NCBI GenBank assembly: GCA_964430745.1
Contig: CAYSHI010000233.1
Span: 1 to 7,094, forward strand
Length of the DNA stretch: 7,094 nt
Direction: 5' to 3'
From: CBDCGW01 sp964430745
GTDB lineage: Bacteria > Acidobacteriota > UBA890
Positions 1 through 4,918 of the stretch are shown here, piece by piece. Positions within the stretch are counted from its first letter, which is position 1, and every line of letters begins with the position of its first letter. The notes under the pieces are model-generated. The model did not search any database. It saw nothing but the letters and a program-made list of their open reading frames with translations, and was not told where the DNA came from. Both the position numbers and the translations under genes were made by a program.

Positions 1-825
1 GATGAAGCCCCAGCCGTAGCTCGGGCCTTTGCCGGCGTCGGCGAGGTCCTGGGTGTACGGCGGCAGCTCGATCTGGAAGCTGTCCTCGAGCACGAGCCGG
101 CCGTCATCCGGGTTGACCGCCAGCCAGGTGGAGTAGCCGCGATAGATGTCGCCGTAGTTGTTGAGGTGCTCTTCGACGGTGACCGAGCCGCCTTCCTTGG
201 CGTTCCAGTTCTTCAGGCTCGGCGTCATCGAGGAGATGTGAACATACTTCGTGTCGGGGGTGGCGAAGATGCCGCCGTGCGAGGTCTGGATGTTCGGCAC
301 CACCATGATCTGCTTGGTGCGGAAGTCCTTCAGATCGACCATCGCGATACGACCGTGGGCCCGGTCGTTGATGTACAGGTTGCGGCCGTCGTAGTCACCG
401 TCGGTCTCCGACAGCGCCGGATGGTGGCTGTCGCCCCAACGCAGGTCGTCGGTGCCGGTCGTCGCCTCACTGAGGGCGGCTTCCGACCAGTCAGCGCCGT
501 AGCCGTAGCCCTGCCAGGGCTCCGGCGTGAAGACGGCGATCACCTTGAGCAGGCGCATCGAGGGAATACCCACGACGAGGACCTGCCCCGAGTGTCCGCC
601 GGAGCCGAACAACAGATACTCGTCGCGGCCGCCGGTGGGGACATAGGTCTTGAGCGCCCGGGCGGCATCTTCCGGGCTCAAGTTCCGTTCGGCGGCGACC
701 GCCATGAGGTCACCCCCTGCGGGGGCGGCGCAGGCACCGGCCGAGAGCGACAGGCCGGCGATGACGACAATGGCCACCACCGCAATTGCCACTGCCAGCG
801 GTCCTGAGGACCTGAAGAGTCTCAT
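1..825 (-). CDS. nosZ: Nitrous oxide reductase, clade II (Sec-type), N-terminal part
   Basis: Periplasmic copper enzyme that reduces N2O to N2, the last step of denitrification. The reading frame is open from ATG at 825 to the window edge (275 codons), so the C-terminal half, including the CuA domain, is missing. The N-terminus has a hydrophobic stretch (about residues 9-31) after two arginines that are not adjacent. It therefore looks like a Sec signal rather than the twin-arginine signal of clade I NosZ. Family motifs seen: GGRDEYLLFGSGGHSGQ (65-81), FTPEPWQGYGYG (99-110), WGDSHHPALSE (130-140) with the His pair H134/H135 expected to ligate CuZ, YDGRNLYINDRA (145-156), and PNIQTSHGG (177-185) with H183 as a further expected CuZ ligand. 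AGGAG at 835-839 lies 9 nt before the start. A hemerythrin-like gene and a CRP/FNR gene lie upstream on the same strand. The family call is firm; the clade II call rests on the signal and these motifs. Confidence 0.95.
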   Translation of the reverse strand, partial: MRLFRSSGPLAVAIAVVAIVVIAGLSLSAGACAAPAGGDLMAVAAERNLSPEDAARALKTYVPTGGRDEYLLFGSGGHSGQVLVVGIPSMRLLKVIAVFTPEPWQGYGYGADWSEAALSEATTGTDDLRWGDSHHPALSETDGDYDGRNLYINDRAHGRIAMVDLKDFRTKQIMVVPNIQTSHGGIFATPDTKYVHISSMTPSLKNWNAKEGGSVTVEEHLNNYGDIYRGYSTWLAVNPDDGRLVLEDSFQIELPPYTQDLADAGKGPSYGWGFI

Positions 826-902
826 GTTGCCCTACTCCTTTCCGCCTTTCGGCGAGACGAAGACTACTGCTTTGCTTCTCTTGTGTAACCAGGTAATACG
901 AC

Positions 903-956
903 AGAACTGTCGGTTCTAAAACCTGTCGGTGGGGCGTCTACATGACGAAGATCATG
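903..956 (-). promoter_or_regulatory. Predicted nosZ promoter with a CRP/FNR-type dyad
   Basis: The 142-bp gap between the hemerythrin-like gene and nosZ contains a perfect dyad, CATGA-N6-TCATG, at 941-956. Its TGA-N6-TCA core matches the CRP/FNR operator geometry. Reading on the minus strand, TAGAAC at 918-913 (4 of 6 to TATAAT) would be a -10 box with a start near 906. That puts the dyad centre (948.5) near -42, the usual place for a class II activator. A second dyad, AGAAC-N5-GTTCT (903-917), overlaps this -10 region. The octamer CTGTCGGT occurs twice, 16 bp apart (907-914 and 923-930). The dyad is seen directly; the promoter assignment is inferred. Confidence 0.6.
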
Positions 957-967
957 CGAATCGCCCA

Positions 968-1372
968 TCACGCCGGGTCCTCCCTGCAAAAAGCATCCAA
1001 CCGAGCCAACGACCCGTAGATGACACGGTCGTCTCGCTCGACGTGCTCCAGGATTCGGTCGTAGACGGCGCGGCACAGGGTCTCGAGATCGCCGGTTCCT
1101 CCGTCTCCGGCGGCCAGCTCTTCCATGAGGGCAAGATCGTCGACCAACGCCGCGTGCTCGCGCTCCAGTGTTTGCTGCAGCTCGAGGGAGACGTAGCGGG
1201 CACGTCCGAAGAGGGTGCATCGCTCGAGCTCCGCGTGGATGAGGACCGCGACCGCCAGGTTATGGACGGCGGCAGCGTCGCCTCGATCGGTTATTCGCAA
1301 CCTACCGACAAGGCGCCGGTGTGCTTGTGAAGCGCTTTCGAGCGGGCCCTCGACGACGATTTCGTCCGACAT
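968..1372 (-). CDS. Hemerythrin-like (HHE cation-binding) protein
   Basis: A 134-residue, largely helical soluble protein. The histidine and acid spacing fits the hemerythrin/HHE four-helix bundle that binds a non-haem di-iron (or mono-iron) centre for O2, NO or iron chemistry. Likely ligands are H18 (QAHRRL), H46 and E50 (IHAELE), H73 (REHAAL), and H110 with D115 (EHVERDD). The H46/E50 and H110/D115 spacings match the classical pattern. One histidine of the classical helix-3 H-x3-H pair is absent, because residues 69 and 77 are Leu and Val. The ATG at 1372 was chosen because no ATG, GTG or TTG lies in frame shortly upstream. There is no Shine-Dalgarno at normal distance: AAGGAG (1403-1408) is about 30 nt away. 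Its position between a CRP/FNR regulator and nosZ suggests a role in nitrosative or oxygen response. The family call is good; the exact ligand is unknown. Confidence 0.8.
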   Translation of the reverse strand: MSDEIVVEGPLESASQAHRRLVGRLRITDRGDAAAVHNLAVAVLIHAELERCTLFGRARYVSLELQQTLEREHAALVDDLALMEELAAGDGGTGDLETLCRAVYDRILEHVERDDRVIYGSLARLDAFCREDPA

Positions 1373-1407
1373 GCGAGCGAGGCTAAGCGAGAGCTCGCGG
1401 TTCTCCT

Positions 1408-1423
1408 TATGACGACGGTCATA
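1408..1423 (-). promoter_or_regulatory. CRP/FNR-type dyad upstream of the hemerythrin-like gene
   Basis: TATGAC-GACG-GTCATA is a perfect 6-bp-arm inverted repeat in the 80-bp gap between the regulator stop codon and the hemerythrin-like start. Its core is TGA-N6-TCA. The 14-base core differs from the one before nosZ (942-955) at only two positions, both in the spacer. The centre (1415.5) is about 43 bp from the start codon. An activator at -41.5 would give a transcript starting almost at the ATG, consistent with the missing Shine-Dalgarno. Repression is equally possible. Confidence 0.55.
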
Positions 1424-1452
1424 CGCCCGAGCACTTCTCCTTCAGGCACCCA

Positions 1453-2142
1453 TCAGGAGACGGAGAGAAGCTCCAGAGCGTCTCGGTCGAGGATGGTGAA
1501 ACCATCCTTGTCCGTGCTCACGACATCCTCCTTGCCCCAGCGACTCATGATGCGAATCGAAGTCTCGACGGTCGTGCCGGTAAGGTCGGCAAGCTCCTGG
1601 CGAGAGAGCGCCATGGGGATCTTGATGCCGTTCTTGGCGGCGACCCCCTGCTCCTCCGCAAGCTTGAGGAAGAACCGCGCCAGGCGCGGCTCGACCTTGC
1701 CCCCGGTGAGCTCAGTGAGGCGATTGGTCAGCTCGATGAGACGATGCGTCAAGCCGGTCAACAGGCCGCGCACCAGCGTCGGGTACTGCTCCAGCATCTC
1801 GAAGAAACGCTCACGCGGCAGGCGCAGACAAACGGTGTCCGACAGAGCGACGGCGGTGGCCGGAAACGGACGCTCCTCGAAGCTGGCGACGGCACCGAAC
1901 GGCTCACCAACACCCATGATCTCCAGGATCACCTGCTTGCCGGCGGGCGTCAGCTTGTACACCTTGACCCGCCCGGTCACAACGAAGAAGAAGAAGGCCG
2001 ACGTTTCACCCTCGACGAAGATGTCGTCGCCCTTCTCGTAGAGCTGCACCTCGCACGCCTCGGCAAGGACCCGCCGATCGGCGGGAGAAAGCCTTCGAAA
2101 GACCGTGACGCGCTCCAGCAACTCCTCAGCGCGCCCCGTCAT
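1453..2142 (-). CDS. CRP/FNR-family transcriptional regulator (possibly DNR/NnrR-like)
   Basis: A 229-residue cytoplasmic DNA-binding regulator. It has an N-terminal cyclic-nucleotide-type sensor beta-barrel (about 15-115, with GDDIFVEGE and GRVKVYKLTPAGKQ), a long dimerisation helix (about 110-145) and a C-terminal winged helix-turn-helix (about 176-220). In the recognition helix, E193 and R197 have the E-x3-R spacing that reads TGA/TCA half-sites. The protein has only two cysteines (C30, C105), so it lacks the four-Cys Fe-S site of FNR. At the CRP ligand site, PFGA replaces FIGE and the RSA contact is absent (PATA), so cAMP binding is unlikely. With nosZ and an HHE protein next door, a DNR/NnrR-like NO sensor is the best guess. 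The start at ATG 2142 lies 48 bp after the methyltransferase gene and lacks a clear Shine-Dalgarno, so the two genes may be cotranscribed. Confidence 0.9.
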   Translation of the reverse strand: MTGRAEELLERVTVFRRLSPADRRVLAEACEVQLYEKGDDIFVEGETSAFFFFVVTGRVKVYKLTPAGKQVILEIMGVGEPFGAVASFEERPFPATAVALSDTVCLRLPRERFFEMLEQYPTLVRGLLTGLTHRLIELTNRLTELTGGKVEPRLARFFLKLAEEQGVAAKNGIKIPMALSRQELADLTGTTVETSIRIMSRWGKEDVVSTDKDGFTILDRDALELLSVS

Positions 2143-2190
2143 GGGCGCCGAGCCCAGGGGGCCATCAAGATGCGAGCTCCGGTCGGCCTG

Positions 2191-3441
2191 TCATCGTTGT
2201 TCCCCGCCGCGGACGGCCATCCAGGGAACGAGGTCGCCGCCGTCGTGAATCATGCCGCTGATCCCGTCACCTTCGACGAGCCCGTGATAGGCGACGCGCC
2301 GAGGCGAGCCGTCGGCGGCTCCCACGACGAAGGAAACACTCGATCCGAGAACATAAAGGTCGGTCATCGGCCTCTCGCGGCTGGCGGCGGGAGAAGGAGC
2401 ACCCGGTGTTCCCGGGAGCCGATCGGCCGCTTCGAACGCCACAGTATCGTCGTTCCACCGGGTCGCCGTCCACCGCTCACCGTCGCGCCGGAGACGCAAC
2501 CACCAGTGTGGCGCGAAAGGCTCGCGTACCGGCCCCACGCTCCAGACACCCTCGACGGCGGCGGGCCGCCTGACGGCCTCGAAGCGACGGGGGCCCGGCG
2601 GGGCCCCCTCGCCCTCCGACAGATCGGAGCTCATCGCCCACGCTTCGCCGTCCAGCCGCTCACCCGCGACGCTCCCGACAAGACGCAGATTCCCGAGCAC
2701 CGGATGCGCGCGGGTCGTCGCCAGCGTGACCAGCGCCCCGTCGACGGTGCCGGTAAGCGGCACGCTTCGCGTTCCCCAGGAAAGGTCTCCCTCGAGCTCC
2801 TGGAATCGTTGCAACAGACGAACAACCGGAGCGTCCTCCGGAGCTCCGCCGACGCGCAGGTCCCAGACGCCGCCGACGCCGGCCGGGATGGTCCACAGGT
2901 ACAGATCCGCCGGAGGATCGAGGGGCATGACCTCGTGCCTGTCCGGTTGCCACTCGGCCATGTCGAATGCCTGCGAGACCACCGGCGTCCCGGGTGCCAG
3001 CTGAGCAAACAGCCGCGCCCGAAGCGACAGATTCACCGTTGGCAACAGGTACAGCGTTACGGCGGTCGCATCACCGAGATCCGCATCGAAGAGGTTGCCC
3101 TCGACGAACTCCGCGCGATCGGACACTCCCGCCGCGGACGCGTGTCGCCGACTCTCGCGCACGAGAAGCGGGTCGATCTCGAAACCACGCCCGCGGGCGC
3201 CGTACTCGGTGGCGGCATGAATCACGATGCGACCGTCGCCGCTGCCGAGATCGAAGACCAGATCGTCGCCATCTACGGCCGCGAGCTCGAGCATGCGAGC
3301 CACGACCTCGGGACGCGTCGGCACGTAGGGCACATCGCCGGTCCGCTCGGGCACACGGACCCGCTCCCAGCCCAGTCCAATCGCGAGCAGGAGCGCGGCG
3401 GCAACGAGACCACGCAGGAGCCACCTCTGATCGATGCTCAA
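2191..3441 (-). CDS. Membrane-anchored SAM-dependent methyltransferase with C-terminal beta-rich tail
   Basis: A 416-residue protein. Residues about 8-25 form one hydrophobic segment (anchor or signal). Residues about 38-170 are a class I methyltransferase fold: DLGSGDGR (64-71) is the SAM-binding motif I, followed by an acid after beta-2 (GFEID, E88), NLFD (116-119) and LYLLPTVN (130-137). The opening VPYVPT and the later PGTPVVSQAFDMAEWQPD resemble small methyltransferases related to the FAM173 lysine-methyltransferase group; substrate unknown. Residues 187-275 and 298-410 look like two copies of a beta-rich unit, each starting GVW and ending with G-x-G-x-x-G/W patterns. The start is TTG at 3441, the only start codon that keeps the hydrophobic N-terminus; no strong Shine-Dalgarno is seen. 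It is the first gene of the minus-strand block leading to nosZ. The methyltransferase fold is firm; the specific role is not. Confidence 0.8.
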   Translation of the reverse strand: MSIDQRWLLRGLVAAALLLAIGLGWERVRVPERTGDVPYVPTRPEVVARMLELAAVDGDDLVFDLGSGDGRIVIHAATEYGARGRGFEIDPLLVRESRRHASAAGVSDRAEFVEGNLFDADLGDATAVTLYLLPTVNLSLRARLFAQLAPGTPVVSQAFDMAEWQPDRHEVMPLDPPADLYLWTIPAGVGGVWDLRVGGAPEDAPVVRLLQRFQELEGDLSWGTRSVPLTGTVDGALVTLATTRAHPVLGNLRLVGSVAGERLDGEAWAMSSDLSEGEGAPPGPRRFEAVRRPAAVEGVWSVGPVREPFAPHWWLRLRRDGERWTATRWNDDTVAFEAADRLPGTPGAPSPAASRERPMTDLYVLGSSVSFVVGAADGSPRRVAYHGLVEGDGISGMIHDGGDLVPWMAVRGGEQR

Positions 3442-3459
3442 CGCGAAAATTTCACTGTG

Positions 3460-3489
3460 TTGATCATTGTTGATTCTTATTGAACAATA
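3460..3489. repeat. Three 10-bp-phased TTGAT-like boxes
   Basis: TTGATCATTG, TTGATTCTTA and TTGAACAATA follow one another without gaps at 3460, 3470 and 3480. The TTGAT/TTGAA heads are therefore exactly one helical turn apart. They stand out as an AT-rich patch in GC-rich DNA. They lie about 65-90 bp upstream of the predicted pilin transcription start, a normal place for an enhancer-binding protein. They are also about 20-50 bp upstream of the divergent methyltransferase start codon. The repeat is seen directly; a binding role is inferred. Confidence 0.5.
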
Positions 3490-3525
3490 TCCGTAACTAA
3501 AAGTCGGTTCTCATGACGAACAGAT

Positions 3526-3541
3526 TGGCCCGGTCCTTGCA
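3526..3541 (+). promoter_or_regulatory. Sigma-54 (RpoN) -24/-12 promoter of the pilin gene
   Basis: TGGCCCG-gtcc-TTGCA matches the RpoN consensus TGGCACG-N4-TTGCW with a single mismatch. The invariant GG (3527-3528) and GC (3539-3540) have the required spacing. The expected transcription start is near 3552, giving a leader of about 31 nt before the ATG at 3583. Sigma-54 control through PilR-type activators is well established for type IV pilin genes, which supports the call. Confidence 0.8.
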
Positions 3542-3582
3542 AGATTACAGAGCGTAGCTAAACGGCTGTTCAGGGGACACGG

Positions 3583-4026
3583 ATGATGGTCAAACCTCGC
3601 GGCGAAAAACAAGAGGGGTTCACGCTTGTCGAGCTGATCGTCGTGGTTGCCGTGCTCGGCATCCTGGTGGCCATCGTCATCCCGGCGCTCCTGACCGCGG
3701 TCGACCGGTCACGACAACGCCGCAGCATGGCAGACATGCAGAATCTTGCCAAGGCCAACAGCATGCAGCAGATCGATTCCGGCGTCTTCACGGTCGCTCT
3801 GGCCAATTTGTCGCCGAACTACCTGATGGTTGTTCCGGCTGAGGACGCCTGGGGCAACGCCTGGGTCTATGTACCGGACGCCAACCAGCTGACGTACGAG
3901 TTGCGGTCGCTCGGCAAAGACGGGGCCAATGGCCCCGCCCCCCCGACCCCCTGGTTCAACGAGCCGTATGAACCCGACATCGTCATGAACACGGGCCAGT
4001 TCACACAGAATCCTGTAAATCAGTAG
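3583..4026 (+). CDS. Type IV pilin-like / GspG-like pseudopilin
   Basis: A 147-residue prepilin. A short positive leader (MMVKPRGEKQEG) ends in the type III signal: peptidase cleavage is expected between G12 and F13 of EGFTLVELIVV, with the conserved Glu at mature position 5 (E17). Residues 13-38 form the hydrophobic assembly helix. The C-terminal part has DAWGN (88-92) and LRSLGKDG (107-114), and ends near EPDIVMNTGQF. This layout resembles the calcium-binding end of the type II secretion major pseudopilin GspG. There are no cysteines, so no pilin disulfide loop. AGGGGA at 3572-3577 is a fair Shine-Dalgarno; a second ATG at 3586 is an equally possible start. The gene is alone on its strand here, with its own sigma-54 promoter. 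It could be a true pilin or a pseudopilin; no assembly genes are in view. Confidence 0.88.
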   Translation: MMVKPRGEKQEGFTLVELIVVVAVLGILVAIVIPALLTAVDRSRQRRSMADMQNLAKANSMQQIDSGVFTVALANLSPNYLMVVPAEDAWGNAWVYVPDANQLTYELRSLGKDGANGPAPPTPWFNEPYEPDIVMNTGQFTQNPVNQ

Positions 4027-4063
4027 TCCGTCGAACGGCACGCCAATGACACAAAATGGCACC

Positions 4064-4084
4064 GGGTGACAATTCTCGTCACCC
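4064..4084. terminator. Candidate hairpin between convergent genes
   Basis: GGGTGAC (4064-4070) and GTCACCC (4078-4084) form a perfect 7-bp stem with a 7-nt loop. It sits in the 93-bp gap between the pilin stop (plus strand) and the dehydrogenase stop (minus strand). It could serve both directions. Neither side has a good T-tract, so it is at best a weak intrinsic terminator or a 3'-end-protecting hairpin. Confidence 0.4.
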
Positions 4085-4119
4085 CGCGAGGGCGATTCAG
4101 CCGCCTCCCGCGGTCAGAT

Positions 4120-4893
4120 TCACCGAGCACAGGTCAGGTGCCGTCCCCCGTCGAGGCTCAACGTGACGCCGGTGACCCACGCCGCCTGGTCGGACGCCAG
4201 AAATACGATCGCGGGCGCGATGTCGTCGGGCTCACCGACGCGACCGAGTGGATGCGTCGTGCGGCTGTGCTCCAGGAAGGCGTCGTACGCATCCTCCTGC
4301 ATACCGCCGCGACGATGCAGATTGCTGACCACGACCCCGGGGTTGACCGCGTTGACGCGGATGCCCGAGTCGGCAAGCTCGAGCGCCGCGCAACGGGTGA
4401 GTTGGTCCACACCCGCCTTGCTGACGCAGTAGGTCATCACTCCCGGGAAAGATCGTAAGCCCGTCACACTCGACACGTTGACGACGTTGCCGCGCGTCTG
4501 CCGCAGGTGCGGCAGGGCCGCCTGCATGACAAGAAAGACGCTATCGAGATTGATGCGCATCATCGCGTGCCAATCGTCGAGCGTCGTGGACTCCAGGTCG
4601 CCCGAGCCGATCACGCCGGCGGCGTTCACGACGACGTCGAGGCGCTCGCCGAAGGCGACCGCGCGATCGACCGCCTCTCGACAGCCGCTCGGTTCGCTGA
4701 GGTCGGCGGCGATCACCGCGGCGGCCGACCCGACCGCTTCCACCCCGGCAGCAGTCTCCTCGAGCGCTGCGCGATCGCGGCCCACGAGCGCCACGGACGC
4801 TCCTTGTTCGGCAAACTGCCGCGCGGTGGCGCGACCGATGCCACTCGATGCACCCGTGATCAGGGCAACTCGCTGGTCGAAGAGCTTGGTCAT
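4120..4893 (-). CDS. Short-chain dehydrogenase/reductase (classical SDR)
   Basis: A 257-residue cytoplasmic NAD(P)-dependent oxidoreductase of normal classical length. It has the nucleotide-binding TGASSGIG (13-20), D64 contacting the adenine ring, NAAG (90-93), the structural N115, and the catalytic S142, Y155 and K159 (in YCVSK). The C-terminal VTGVTLSLDGG is typical of FabG-like and sugar/alcohol dehydrogenases. The substrate cannot be read from the sequence. GGAGGGAC lies just before the ATG at 4893, a strong Shine-Dalgarno. The gene starts 25 bp after the end of trkH on the same strand and is probably cotranscribed with it, though no functional link to potassium uptake is known. It converges on the pilin gene. 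Confidence 0.93.
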   Translation of the reverse strand: MTKLFDQRVALITGASSGIGRATARQFAEQGASVALVGRDRAALEETAAGVEAVGSAAAVIAADLSEPSGCREAVDRAVAFGERLDVVVNAAGVIGSGDLESTTLDDWHAMMRINLDSVFLVMQAALPHLRQTRGNVVNVSSVTGLRSFPGVMTYCVSKAGVDQLTRCAALELADSGIRVNAVNPGVVVSNLHRRGGMQEDAYDAFLEHSRTTHPLGRVGEPDDIAPAIVFLASDQAAWVTGVTLSLDGGRHLTCAR

Positions 4894-4918
4894 CTTGTCC
4901 CTCCCGATCTTGCCGTTT

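Noticed and set aside
730..733. Lipoprotein processing at the cysteine near the end of the NosZ signal (C32)
   Set aside because: The residues before the cysteine (S-A-G-A-C) lack the usual Leu at -3, so a lipobox is not supported.
166..807. Plus-strand open frame of 213 codons opposite nosZ
   Set aside because: The minus strand encodes NosZ with conserved His motifs throughout this interval.
1436..1460. Hairpin TCTCCT/AGGAGA at the end of the CRP/FNR gene as a terminator
   Set aside because: The 6-bp stem has a 13-nt loop, includes the stop codon and is not followed by a T-run.
2131..2142. ATGACG at the regulator start codon as a third operator half-site
   Set aside because: It is simply the start codon plus a Thr codon and has no matching second half-site.
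1744..3483. Long plus-strand open frame of 579 codons opposite the methyltransferase and regulator genes
   Set aside because: It is antisense to two genes with clear family motifs, and its product is Arg/Pro/Gly-rich with no recognisable domain. This is a typical shadow frame in GC-rich DNA.
3470..3483. Possible classical FNR box TTGAT-N4-ATTGA in the pilin/methyltransferase gap
   Set aside because: The second half-site matches ATCAA at only 3 of 5 positions, and the sequence is better explained by the 10-bp direct repeats.
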